Notes under the pieces: generated by a model | Seen by the model: the letters and a program-made list of their open reading frames with translations, nothing else | What the model was told of the DNA's origin: nothing | Database searches by the model: none | Translations under genes and position numbers: made by a program | NCBI RefSeq assembly: GCF_006874425.1 | Contig: NZ_VIJZ01000003.1 | Coordinates: forward strand, 496,001-560,000 | Direction: 5' to 3' | Length of the DNA stretch: 64,000 nucleotides | Source: Paenibacillus ottowii | Lineage (GTDB): Bacteria; Bacillota; Bacilli; Paenibacillales; Paenibacillaceae | In this document: positions 26,566-34,631 of the stretch, piece after piece | Numbering within the stretch: position 1 is the first letter of the stretch | Layout: every line of letters starts with the position of its first letter

Positions 26566-27536
26566 CGCAAAGGCGCAAATCCCTCTACTTGCTTCAGAAT
26601 CTGCTCAATTTTTGCGCAAGTCTCCGATTGCAGCGTCACCTCGACTGCTTTCACATTTTCCTCGATCTGTGCTGGTTTAGTAGCCCCAATCAGTGCAGCG
26701 CTGATCCCCGGTTCTCTCAAAATCCAGGCAAGCGCAAGTTGTGACAGGGTGACACCCAAGTCCTTTGCCAGCTGATCCAGTTCCTGAACACAGCTCAGGA
26801 TGGTGTCGTTCATGTAACTGCTGATGACGTTATTGACAGACGCATCAGCTCCGCGGCTGCCCGTCGGCATAGGCTGTCCCGGCTTGTATTTACCCGTGAG
26901 GATGCCTTGGGCCAGCGGCGAAAATACAATCTGACCGATGCCTACCTGCTCGGATACGGGAAGTACCTCATGTTCGATATAACGCTCGAACATATTATAG
27001 ATCGGCTGATTGGCAATCAGCGGGCGCAGATTCAGCCTTTTCCCAATGCCATAGGCATCCGTGAGCTGGGCGGCACTCCATTCACTGACCGCAGCATACA
27101 AGATCTTACCTTGAGCCTGAAGATCATCTAGCGCCCGCAGTGTCTCTTCCAACGGAGTTTCTGGATCATAACGATGGCAGAAGTAAATGTCGATATAATC
27201 CGTGCCGAGGCGCTTTAGACTCGCCTCACATTGCTCCATAATGTGCTTGCGAGACAATCCCCTGTCATTGGGACCGGAATCCATAGGAAAGTACACCTTG
27301 GTAGAAAGCACATAGCTCTCTCTGCGATAAGGCTTCAATGCCGCTCCCATAGCCTTCTCACCTTTTCCACGGTTATACGCGTTTGCGGTATCAAAGAAAT
27401 TGATGCCAAGTTCAAAAGCTTTGGCAATACAGGTATGAGCAGCTTCCTGCTCGGCGGCTGTACCGTACGTTAGCCAACTTCCCAACCCGATTTCACTAAT
27501 TTTAAGACCGCTATTGCCGACATTTCTATATTTCAT
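26562..27536 (-). CDS. Aldo/keto reductase (potassium-channel beta subunit-like, AKR6/YghZ type)
   Basis: 324 residues from ATG 27536, which has AAGGAG 6 nt upstream. Catalytic set: Asp/Tyr in NFFDTANAYNRGKGEKAMG (about residues 44-62), Lys in LSTKVYFP, His in FCHRYDPETP. The C-terminal cofactor segment ALIGATKPAQIEEN is the AKR6-type variant. NADPH-dependent carbonyl reduction is expected; the substrate is unknown. The sequence differs clearly from the aldo/keto reductase at 19533. No terminator was recognised at its end, where it overlaps the convergent membrane protein by 4 nt. Confidence 0.9.
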   Translation of the reverse strand: MKYRNVGNSGLKISEIGLGSWLTYGTAAEQEAAHTCIAKAFELGINFFDTANAYNRGKGEKAMGAALKPYRRESYVLSTKVYFPMDSGPNDRGLSRKHIMEQCEASLKRLGTDYIDIYFCHRYDPETPLEETLRALDDLQAQGKILYAAVSEWSAAQLTDAYGIGKRLNLRPLIANQPIYNMFERYIEHEVLPVSEQVGIGQIVFSPLAQGILTGKYKPGQPMPTGSRGADASVNNVISSYMNDTILSCVQELDQLAKDLGVTLSQLALAWILREPGISAALIGATKPAQIEENVKAVEVTLQSETCAKIEQILKQVEGFAPLR

Positions 27537-27681
27537 ATCTACTCCTTCTTTCATAAGAAGTTTACATTGATATATTTTAGCATGTAAACCCTTTCATTAA
27601 AACAAATAATAAGGGTCTGACTTCATTACTGCTAAGCCTCTATTTATGGTGAAGTTGGTTACCTCATTTGGCTTTTCCGCA

Positions 27682-27711
27682 TTGTAAACGCTGATAAAGC
27701 TGTGATAAAAT
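27682..27711 (+). promoter_or_regulatory. Candidate promoter of the antitoxin RNA
   Basis: TTGTAA (27682-27687), 18-nt spacer, TAAAAT (27706-27711). Start point expected near 27718. It faces the 3' end of the toxin gene. Confidence 0.5.
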
Positions 27712-27717
27712 ATAGTT

Positions 27718-27868
27718 AAGAAGAACACAATAAATAAAGAGCAAGGATGCTTGAACAGCCTTGCTCTTTAGCAACAGCCGCTTTTAAGGGCGGTCGGCTA
27801 TGGATTTAGATCAGTGAAGAAATAGACCGTTTACCTTGTCCGAGGGCGGTCTATTTCTTTTTGTTTTG
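27718..27868 (+). ncRNA. Predicted antisense antitoxin RNA (RatA-like arrangement)
   Basis: About 150 nt from the promoter at 27682-27711 to a strong terminator on the plus strand: AGAAATAGACCG (27818-27829) pairs with CGGTCTATTTCT (27847-27858), followed by TTTTGTTTT. It contains the complement of the toxin mRNA 3' end, including that mRNA's own terminator hairpin (27735-27770). Overlap at the 3' ends of convergent transcripts is the txpA/ratA and bsrG/SR4 arrangement. Ends are inferred; no expression evidence is available. Confidence 0.5.
27735..27770 (-). terminator. Terminator of the toxin mRNA
   Basis: 12-bp perfect stem TAAAGAGCAAGG / CCTTGCTCTTTA with a 12-nt loop, followed on the minus strand by TTTATTG. 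Confidence 0.75.
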
Positions 27869-28001
27869 GTTCAACGCAATAACAATTGTGACGATAATCC
27901 AATTAACGCAATAACCAGCGTCCGAACATCATCATTAATGTCAGAGCATCTTTAACCTCCACAGGCATCACCTTCCTTTGCAGGAGATTAGCCGACCGCC
28001 C
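27788..28001. repeat. 13-nt inverted repeat joining the two ends of the toxin mRNA
   Basis: GGGCGGTCGGCTA at 27788-27800 and its exact complement TAGCCGACCGCCC at 27989-28001. On the minus-strand transcript these lie just before the ribosome binding site and near the 3' end, so they can pair over about 190 nt. Such 5'-3' pairing is known to keep type I toxin mRNAs untranslated until processed. Confidence 0.7.
27851..27962 (-). pseudogene. Holin-like type I toxin gene with two frameshifts
   Basis: GTG at 27962 follows AAGGAAGGTGAT. The product begins MEVKDALTLMMMFG, then one missing base near 27919-27922 breaks the frame and a TAA stops it after 19 codons (27903). Restoring one A there and one near 27893-27896 gives 37 residues: TLVIALIGL, then IVTIVIALNQNKKK, a single hydrophobic helix with a basic tail, typical of the putative holin-like toxin family of Bacillus and Paenibacillus. 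Both lost bases are A from an AA pair. It may be an inactivated toxin or may carry sequencing errors. Confidence 0.65.
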
Positions 28002-28069
28002 ATCTAAGCCATTCTGTTGTTAAGTAATATTAACCATATGGATATGTTATCAGTAATAATAAAACTCTC

Positions 28070-29029
28070 TTAAATCCCATTCGGAAAAAGCGCATCATAT
28101 GCAGGACAAGGCAGTTTGTCGAGAAACTCCTGAAGCTGCTTCGGCTTATTTTTGTAAATATCCTTTAAGGACGTTCCGTTATAAATATTACCGATGACCA
28201 CTGGATGACATAGTTCACAGATTAGGATATCACCGTTCCCATGAAGATGAAGCTGCTTCTTACCGTCAACACAGTTGGAAAAATAAACACCTGGCTGCTC
28301 CTTGAACCCCAGCGCCTCAGCAAAACGGTCCATACAGGTGAAATACAGCACGGTATCGTCCTTTTTATGTGCGATGAGGTCATGCACGGAACGGATGAGT
28401 GCCGCCTTGGTGGAGATAGCGTTCCAGTTTGTATGATCCATCACGATGCTGTTTTGGATTTCATGGATGCGCACACCGAGTTCGTAGACTTTTTTACTGA
28501 TCGCTGGCATGTTGTTCTGCGTCTCTTCAAAAAGCAAAGTCTCCAGCACTGTTTCCAGCTTGGCTTCGGTACACAACCGAATATTTTGCACGATTTTCTC
28601 ATACATACGAGGGTGAACATGATAATAGGCTGCATATTTATCGGCATCCGTGAAGTTGAAAGAGATATGAATATTGGAAAGTCCCGCGTCACGCAACTTC
28701 TCAATTCGTTCAGGGCTGAGCAAACTCGCATTGGTATTGAGCTGGGTAGCAATTCCCTTGCTCGTACAGTGAGCCACGATGTCCAGACAATCCTCATACT
28801 TCAGGGTTACTTCACCCCCGGACAGTCGCACACGCTTTAACGTTGGAATATCATCAATGATACCTATGACCTCTTTGCTGCTGATACATTGTCCATCGTT
28901 CCGCTGATATGCACAGCAGTAATCACACTTGAAGTTGCAATTAGAGGTAACCCCGACTTCCAGCCCCTCCAGCTCATAGATACCCGGCTTCTCCAGTTCA
29001 AGTGCTTTATATTTATTCTCTATACTCAC
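28070..29029 (-). CDS. Radical SAM protein with cysteine-rich C-terminus (SPASM-like)
   Basis: 319 residues; GTG 29029 with GGGAGG 11 nt upstream. The SAM cluster motif CNFKCDYC lies at about residues 31-38, and LSGGEVTL is the usual SAM-binding glycine segment. Later cysteines (TCMDRF, SNCVDG, ICELCHP, LPCPAY) could hold an auxiliary iron-sulfur cluster as in SPASM/twitch enzymes, which modify peptides or activate partner enzymes. No precursor peptide, partner dehydrogenase or transporter is visible nearby, so the substrate is unknown. The gene lies between the toxin locus and a bidirectional terminator (29163-29210). Confidence 0.85.
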   Translation of the reverse strand: MSIENKYKALELEKPGIYELEGLEVGVTSNCNFKCDYCCAYQRNDGQCISSKEVIGIIDDIPTLKRVRLSGGEVTLKYEDCLDIVAHCTSKGIATQLNTNASLLSPERIEKLRDAGLSNIHISFNFTDADKYAAYYHVHPRMYEKIVQNIRLCTEAKLETVLETLLFEETQNNMPAISKKVYELGVRIHEIQNSIVMDHTNWNAISTKAALIRSVHDLIAHKKDDTVLYFTCMDRFAEALGFKEQPGVYFSNCVDGKKQLHLHGNGDILICELCHPVVIGNIYNGTSLKDIYKNKPKQLQEFLDKLPCPAYDALFPNGI

Positions 29030-29162
29030 TTTCTTATTGTCCTCCCGATCTCAGGCTTGTGTCTTGAATTCCCTTGAGATTATACAGAATGGAAGCAGTT
29101 CAGAGATATGACATTGGTAACGGTAGGAGTATAAGAGCAGAAAATGACTATCTAAACCATCA

Positions 29163-29210
29163 TAATAAAGGTCATCCTTCACATTTATGTGCAAAGGACG
29201 ACCTTTATTA
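29163..29210. terminator. Long bidirectional hairpin
   Basis: TAATAAAGGTC / GACCTTTATTA with inner CCTT/AAGG and CACAT/ATGTG pairs. It separates the secreted protein gene from the radical SAM gene on the minus strand. The remainder of 29030-29324 holds nothing else recognised. Confidence 0.75.
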
Positions 29211-29324
29211 GATAAACGGATTATTTTATAATTCCAGATAATTTGATATGAATTTTCGAAGTTCAAGATCATATAATTTATGTAGGTTAATATTGTGTCT
29301 TTGATCCTAGGCTTCTTAAACTAA

Positions 29325-29837
29325 TTAATAAACATTCACAGTCATTGATCCTTTTACATTCCCTTTTACCCGCACTCGATAATCTTTACCGTCCATATGC
29401 TCCCAATGTAGATAAGAGGTACTACCCACATCAGCTGTTTTAGTCATACTATTGCTTCCATACCATCCTCCAGCCCAAGAGTCATAATACTCCATTCCTA
29501 AATCATAAGTTGAATTACTACCAGTATTCCTAGAGCTTGTTGAAATAACCTGAATACTCTCGCCATTGCTCACTGGAATATTACGTGGAATTTGATAATG
29601 AGTAGTTACTTCATAATTTGCGGACCATTTGAACCCTGTACTTGAAGGTTGCACAGACTGTAAAGTTTTTTCATCATGGAGTGGAGCATTATAAAAAGTG
29701 GAATAGCCATTTTCAGGCCCGTATTGCTGATCTAGTTGCTTTTCATAGTCCGACTCAGCAAAGGCTGCTGACGGAATGAGCACACTCCCTAAAAGAGTTG
29801 CTACCAGTACCTTTTTCAAAGCTCTATTCACTAACAT
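29325..29837 (-). CDS. Secreted protein of unknown function
   Basis: 170 residues from ATG 29837, with AAAGGATGAT upstream; the frame is open 20 codons further but without a site. A clear signal peptide (basic ALKK, then VLVATLLGSVLIPSA, cleavage after AFA near residue 28) is followed by a Ser/Thr/Tyr/Asn-rich mature part ending in beta-like RVRVKGNVKGSMTVNVY. No cysteine occurs in the mature part. I do not recognise a family. Divergent from a lipoprotein gene with only 75 bp between them, so both may share control. Confidence 0.75.
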   Translation of the reverse strand: MLVNRALKKVLVATLLGSVLIPSAAFAESDYEKQLDQQYGPENGYSTFYNAPLHDEKTLQSVQPSSTGFKWSANYEVTTHYQIPRNIPVSNGESIQVISTSSRNTGSNSTYDLGMEYYDSWAGGWYGSNSMTKTADVGSTSYLHWEHMDGKDYRVRVKGNVKGSMTVNVY

Positions 29838-29853
29838 AATATCATCCTTTAAA

Positions 29854-29881
29854 TTGTTTTTTTGATCACATATGTTATAAT
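29854..29881 (+). promoter_or_regulatory. Candidate promoter for the lipoprotein gene
   Basis: TTGTTT (29854-29859), 16-nt spacer, TATAAT (29876-29881), 32 nt before the lipoprotein ATG in the short divergent gap. Confidence 0.5.
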
Positions 29882-29912
29882 ACATAGAATATACCAAAAA
29901 GGAAGGTGAAAT

Positions 29913-30365
29913 ATGGTAAAAAAAGTTATATTCTGTCTTATTGCTGCTATACTACCTGTAGGATTACTCTCTGGATGTGGTCACCCCCCGTCTGTTGATA
30001 ATCAAGTACCTGCTACTACCAAGCAAATAAAAAAAGAGGACCCCAAAAATGTGGAGGTTTTCCAACCTGTTAAAGATTACTTGGAAGCCATAAAAAAGAA
30101 AGATAGCGACAAAGCCCTTAGTCTACTCTCTAACAAATCGTCAATTCCTCTAGAAGAATTCCGTCAATCGGTTAAAGCAAGCTCAGTATCTTCTTTCACC
30201 ATTGTTGACAGTAAAAAAATGTCTAATGACACCTATAAAGTCCTTACTCATGTAATACAAAAAGGTGAAGAATACGATATGGTTTTTCTATCCAAAAACA
30301 CAGATGGCCTGTGGCTAGTAGAATTAAATACAGATAAGTCAAAGGATAATTTAACTTTTGATTAG
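29913..30365 (+). CDS. Lipoprotein with NTF2-like (DUF4878-type) domain
   Basis: 150 residues; ATG 29913 with AAGGAAGGTG upstream. Lipobox LLSGC with the acylated Cys at about residue 22. After a Thr/Lys linker, the mature part (VKDYLEAIKKKDSDKALSLL, then FTIVDSKKM and DGLWLVELN) resembles the small alpha+beta NTF2-like fold of DUF4878 lipoproteins. Anchored outside the membrane; function unknown. Divergent from the secreted protein at 29325. Confidence 0.78.
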   Translation: MVKKVIFCLIAAILPVGLLSGCGHPPSVDNQVPATTKQIKKEDPKNVEVFQPVKDYLEAIKKKDSDKALSLLSNKSSIPLEEFRQSVKASSVSSFTIVDSKKMSNDTYKVLTHVIQKGEEYDMVFLSKNTDGLWLVELNTDKSKDNLTFD

Positions 30366-30481
30366 GCATTACTTCTAGCACACAATCCCCTCCACAATTG
30401 TGATCAATATGTGAACTGGGCATAGTTCTCATTTCCAAATCCATACTGAGTATATCTGTTGGTAATGGAGGCGGAAAAATT

Positions 30482-30958
30482 ATGAACAAAAGAATGAATC
30501 TGCTGATGTTCAGCGGCGATTATGATAAAGCAATGGCTGGGCTGATTTTGGCCAATACAGCTCGGGAGCTGGATGTCGAGGTTACGATGTTTTTTGCGTT
30601 CTGGGGATTATCATTGGTTCGTGATCCTGATAAAATGACGCTAGAGGACAAGACCCTTTACGAGAAACTGATGGATTTGATGACTCCCAAAGGGCCTGAA
30701 TCCATGCCGCTGTCCCATATGAATTTTAGCGGTCTGGGCAAGCTGATGCTGACGGAAATGCTGGAAGACAATGAGGCACCGAAGCTGATTCATTTCCTGA
30801 AAGGAGCCCGGAAGAAAAACGTCAAATTTTATGCCTGCAAGCTATCGGTGGATATTATGGGCTTTAAACCGGAAGAATTCATACCTGAACTGGAAATTAT
30901 CGAGGCCAAAACGTATCTGAAGGATGCGCTCGAATCGGATATGCAGCTTTTTATCTAA
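30482..30958 (+). CDS. DsrE/DsrF/DrsH-like family protein
   Basis: 158 residues; ATG 30482 with GGAGG upstream. Rossmann-like DsrE fold: MNLLMFSGDYDKAMAGLILANTA split at the glycine, then VTMFFAFWGL, an amphipathic middle and YACKLSVDIMGF. The single Cys in YACKLS matches the reactive cysteine of DsrE2-type proteins, which carry sulfur (persulfide). It may act in sulfur relay. A terminator separates it from the downstream class V aminotransferase (cysteine-desulfurase-like), so a shared pathway is only an inference. Confidence 0.87.
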   Translation: MNKRMNLLMFSGDYDKAMAGLILANTARELDVEVTMFFAFWGLSLVRDPDKMTLEDKTLYEKLMDLMTPKGPESMPLSHMNFSGLGKLMLTEMLEDNEAPKLIHFLKGARKKNVKFYACKLSVDIMGFKPEEFIPELEIIEAKTYLKDALESDMQLFI

Positions 30959-30970
30959 TATATACTCATG

Positions 30971-31004
30971 CCTTATCCTACTGTTGGATAAGGCTTTTTA
31001 TTTT
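30971..31004 (+). terminator. Terminator of the DsrE-like gene
   Basis: 8-bp stem CCTTATCC / GGATAAGG with a 7-nt loop followed by CTTTTTATTTT. Confidence 0.9.
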
Positions 31005-31093
31005 GACTAAATGATGACATTCGCCCATTTTTTTTAACCTATTCTGGCCTATCTACGTACCCTAAGAAGACAGAACGACTTGGGAGGCGCCGT

Positions 31094-32602
31094 ATGCTCA
31101 TGGCTCGAATCGGAAGTAATAACTGTAGGTATCAGCCTTCTAACGAGGCTCATTTCCAAAAGTATCGCGAAAATACAATCGGTTATCACCAGACCTTTGA
31201 AACTCCATATGGGCTTAAACAGCTGATTTATGCGGATTGGGCAGCCAGCGGTCGCCTGTATGGACCCATCGAGTCGAAAATAGCTTATGAATTAGGTCCA
31301 TTCGTGGCGAACACGCATACGGAGTCTAATTTGACAGGCACTTTGATGACCCAAGCCTATGAAAAGGCGAAACAAATCATTAAGAACCACGTTCATGCCA
31401 ACGAACATGATATCATCCTATTCGCCGGGTCGGGGATGACAGGTGCGGTGAACAAGCTTCAGCGACTATTAGGATTGAAGATACATGAAAAATTAACCTC
31501 CCTCTACCCCATCACCGAAAAAGAACGCCCCGTTATTTTCGTTACTCACATGGAGCATCATTCCAATCATATTTCCTGGGCAGAAACCATGGGAGAGGTG
31601 GTGTGTATCCCTCCGGGTGCTGATGGAATGGTTGATCCAGCTCATCTTGAACGACTGCTGCTTCAATTTAGGCATCGCCCGGTCAAGATTGGTGCTTTTA
31701 CCGCCTGCTCCAATGTTACAGGCTTCGAAGTGCCGATTCACCAGCTATCCCGCAAAATGCATGAACATGGCGGCGTATGCTTTGTTGATTTTTCAGCAAG
31801 CGCACCTTATACGGAAATCGACATGCATCCTACAGATCCCCTTGAGAAACTGGACGGGATTGTATTTTCTCCTCACAAGTTTCTTGGTGGCCCCGGCACA
31901 AGCGGCGTTCTCATCATGGATTCGCGGCTGTGTCTCAATTATGCTCCCGATCAGCCCGGAGGCGGCACGGTAAGTTGGACCAATCCCTGGGGGGGATACG
32001 AGTATAAAAATAGTATTGAAGCCCGTGAGGATGGAGGGACACCCCCTTTTTTACAGGCTGTTCGAACCGCATTCTGTATTCAGTTGAAGGAACAAATGGG
32101 ATACAACCGCATATCGGAGCGTAAAAAGGAGCTGACCTCATTATTGCTAAAAAGCTTGAGCACCATACCCGGTCTGCACATTTTGGGGGGAAGCAGCCAA
32201 GATCGGCTGGGAATCGTTTCTTTTGTTATCGGCCATATCCACTATAACCTGATTGTAAAACTGCTAAATGACCGGTTTGGCATTCAGGTCCGAGGTGGCT
32301 GTTCATGTGCTGGCCCCTATGGACATTATTTGCTCGGTATCGACCAGCAAGCATCTAAGCAAATGACAGACCTGATCCATACGGGAGACTTATCACGGAA
32401 ACCAGGCTGGGTGCGTCTATCGCTCCATCCCATGATGACGAATCAGGAGGTCTCCTATATGGTCTCCGCCATACGGGCTATCGTGGAAAACATTAGGGTC
32501 TGGCAAAAAGATTATACCTATCAACCGCAATCAAACGAATGGCAATCTATGAATGAACATAACAAAATAGACATCGGCAAATGGTTCAATTTTAGTGATT
32601 AA
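31094..32602 (+). CDS. Class V aminotransferase, cysteine desulfurase-like
   Basis: 502 residues, longer than typical SufS (~405). PLP-fold motifs: IYADWAASGRLYGPIE at the N-terminus, THMEHHSNHISWAE (PLP-stacking His), FVDFSASAPY (Asp), and SPHKFLGGPGTSG, whose Lys binds PLP. Two Cys in RGGCSCAGPYGHYLL, about residue 400, lie where desulfurases have the reactive cysteine. It could mobilise sulfur from cysteine or act on selenocysteine or other amino acids. GGGAGGCG precedes the start at 31094. About 55 extra residues at the C-terminus are charged and unrecognised. Confidence 0.87.
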   Translation: MLMARIGSNNCRYQPSNEAHFQKYRENTIGYHQTFETPYGLKQLIYADWAASGRLYGPIESKIAYELGPFVANTHTESNLTGTLMTQAYEKAKQIIKNHVHANEHDIILFAGSGMTGAVNKLQRLLGLKIHEKLTSLYPITEKERPVIFVTHMEHHSNHISWAETMGEVVCIPPGADGMVDPAHLERLLLQFRHRPVKIGAFTACSNVTGFEVPIHQLSRKMHEHGGVCFVDFSASAPYTEIDMHPTDPLEKLDGIVFSPHKFLGGPGTSGVLIMDSRLCLNYAPDQPGGGTVSWTNPWGGYEYKNSIEAREDGGTPPFLQAVRTAFCIQLKEQMGYNRISERKKELTSLLLKSLSTIPGLHILGGSSQDRLGIVSFVIGHIHYNLIVKLLNDRFGIQVRGGCSCAGPYGHYLLGIDQQASKQMTDLIHTGDLSRKPGWVRLSLHPMMTNQEVSYMVSAIRAIVENIRVWQKDYTYQPQSNEWQSMNEHNKIDIGKWFNFSD

Positions 32603-32683
32603 AAGACTTCTGTCCGTTCCCCTCTCTCAAAATCCTCATAGGATACACTGTAAGATTACTATATGAGGAAAGAAGTGACGACA

Positions 32684-33199
32684 ATGGGTCTTAATTTTCG
32701 TAACAGTACTAATGCCGCTATCTATATTGCTTACGCTTATCCAAACTTCAGCTGCAGTCCTGTTAACTATGCCAAGATTGGCTGGTATCGTGTAGATCCT
32801 GGGCAGACAATAGAGGTTTGGAGTGGATATGCCGGAGGTAATACGTTCTATTACTATGCCGAAAGTAGCTTTGGACGCACATGGTCAGGCTCCTATTTTA
32901 CCCAGCTTCCTAGCCAAGCCTTCCATTGGTGTTGGAACGTAGGATGTACAACCTGTAGAAATTTAGGTATGCGGCGGATTCCTGTAAGTTCAATCTACGC
33001 AAGTTACACCATCAACCTGATTACCAGCTCTAGCCAAAGCGCACCTCAAGCTGGGAATATCCGCTTAGCCTTGCCTTCCAAACAAAGCACAAAAGGCTCC
33101 TTAATCGTAAGAATACCTAGAAAGGCTAAAAAACTAAAACAAGGAAAACCTTTATCATCCAAGCGTGTTGCCGTACCCACAAAGCTGAGAAAGAAATGA
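32684..33199 (+). CDS. DUF1036-domain protein with lysine-rich tail
   Basis: 171 residues from ATG 32684; the frame is open 7 codons further, but GAGGAAAG lies in that stretch as the likely ribosome binding site. Residues 1-105 match DUF1036: GLNFRNSTNAAIYIAYAYP, then KIGWYRVDPGQ and YYYAESSFGR, with Cys residues in CSP, WCWN and CTTCRN. The last 50 residues are very basic (PRKAKKLKQGK, TKLRKK). No signal peptide. Function unknown; DUF1036 proteins occur widely in Paenibacillus and cyanobacteria. Confidence 0.82.
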   Translation: MGLNFRNSTNAAIYIAYAYPNFSCSPVNYAKIGWYRVDPGQTIEVWSGYAGGNTFYYYAESSFGRTWSGSYFTQLPSQAFHWCWNVGCTTCRNLGMRRIPVSSIYASYTINLITSSSQSAPQAGNIRLALPSKQSTKGSLIVRIPRKAKKLKQGKPLSSKRVAVPTKLRKK

Positions 33200-33259
33200 T
33201 GTAGAATTCCAAAAAGGCAATATGGCAGGAGATCTAAAGCAGAACTATTTTTTATATTA

Positions 33260-33304
33260 AAAGGAGCGACCTTATCGCTTATGGTCTGCTCCTTTCTCTT
33301 TTCT
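33260..33304. terminator. Convergent terminator
   Basis: AAAGGAGC GACC pairs with GGTC(T)GCTCCTTT, followed by CTCTTTTCTC on the plus strand. It lies between the DUF1036 and LLM genes. Confidence 0.8.
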
Positions 33305-33324
33305 CTATGCTGAGTTCAATCCGC

Positions 33325-34377
33325 TTATTTGCTCTCGGATTCCCACTTGGTTATCTCCTCACGAACCCGTGGCGCTACCTCGGTTCCCAATAGCTCAATA
33401 GCTCTCATGACATCATCATGCGGCATCGTGCCGACAGGTACGTGCAACAGAAAACGTGTAATGCCTACTTGCTTACGGAGGTGAATAATTTTATTAGCAA
33501 CCGTATCGGGATCGCCTACATACAATGCCCCTTCAAAGCTACGCGCAGCATCGAAGCTGGAACGAGTGTAAGGTCCCCACCCGCGTTCACGCCCAAGCAC
33601 ATTCATGCTCTGCTGCGTGGAGGGGAAAAACTTTTCCGCTGCAAGCCCGGTCGTTTCCGCGATAAAACCATGGGAGTGGGACGCAACCGGAAGCAGCGAT
33701 GCATCATGACCTGCGTGCTTAGCTGCCTTTTTGTACAATTCCACCAAGGGTGCAAACTGCATCGGGCTGCCTCCAATAATAGCAAGCACCAACGGCAATC
33801 CAAGCAAGCCCGCACGAACCACAGATTCCTGATTACCTCCACTTCCGATCCATACTGGCAAAGGATTTTGCACCGGACGCGGATATACGCCTAAATTGTT
33901 AATTGCGGGCCGATGTCCGCCTTTCCAGGTGACTTTCTCAGATTCCCGTATTTTCAATAAAAGTTCCAGCTTTTCATCAAACAACTCATCGTAGTTGTCG
34001 AGGTCATATCCAAACAACGGGAACGATTCGATAAAAGAACCCCGACCTGCCATAATCTCAGCTCGTCCATTCGAAATACCGTCCAGTGTAGCAAAGTCCT
34101 GAAACACACGCACCGGGTCATCCGATGAAAGCACCGTCACCGCACTGGTTAGGCGAATTCGCTGGGTCTGTGCCGCCGCCGCAGCCAGTATAACCGCCGG
34201 AGCAGATGCGGCATAATCTTTACGATGATGCTCCCCCACACCGTACACATCCAGCCCTACCTGATCAGCGAGCACAATTTCCTCGACCACTTCACGTATC
34301 CGTTGTGCGTGACTGATGGCCTCACCGGTTTGGGGATCCGGCGTTGTTTCTACAAATGTACTTATACCTATTTCCAC
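33325..34377 (-). CDS. LLM-class flavin-dependent monooxygenase (luciferase-like), copy 1
   Basis: 350 residues. Bacterial luciferase-like TIM barrel using FMN or F420-like cofactors: [10 protein letters not shown] at the start, [44 protein letters not shown] and [10 protein letters not shown] are all present. The ATG 34377 gives the family N-terminus. A closely similar gene lies at 58583 (same motifs in the same order). Unlike that copy, no TACCAATYGGTA site precedes this one, and no neighbour is co-oriented. Substrate unknown; members degrade organosulfur, amines or long-chain compounds. Confidence 0.88.
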   Translation of the reverse strand: MEIGISTFVETTPDPQTGEAISHAQRIREVVEEIVLADQVGLDVYGVGEHHRKDYAASAPAVILAAAAAQTQRIRLTSAVTVLSSDDPVRVFQDFATLDGISNGRAEIMAGRGSFIESFPLFGYDLDNYDELFDEKLELLLKIRESEKVTWKGGHRPAINNLGVYPRPVQNPLPVWIGSGGNQESVVRAGLLGLPLVLAIIGGSPMQFAPLVELYKKAAKHAGHDASLLPVASHSHGFIAETTGLAAEKFFPSTQQSMNVLGRERGWGPYTRSSFDAARSFEGALYVGDPDTVANKIIHLRKQVGITRFLLHVPVGTMPHDDVMRAIELLGTEVAPRVREEITKWESESK

Positions 34378-34631
34378 TTATCCTACCCCCTATTGTATGT
34401 TTCGTTTCGTTCACATTCGGTCGTTGTTGAAACAAATCATTTTAAAAACCGATATCTTTATATTGAACCTTTTTCGCATCTTTTTCAAGCTCTCCTTTTC
34501 CAAGTCTGAAAATCAGGCGAGAAAAGTGCCAAGATTCGCCGCAGGAAAAAATTTCTCTTTGTCGAATATGGTATGGAATAAAGAAGATGGCTATCCCCAC
34601 ACCATGAAAACAACAAGGAGGCACTTACACT

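Noticed and set aside
29051-29272. 73-codon minus-strand frame before the radical SAM gene, considered as a precursor peptide
   Set aside because: It runs through the bidirectional terminator hairpin at 29163-29210 and has no ribosome binding site or leader/core pattern.
30482-32602. DsrE-like protein and class V aminotransferase as one sulfur-relay operon
   Set aside because: A strong terminator at 30971-31004 separates them, so an operon is not supported.
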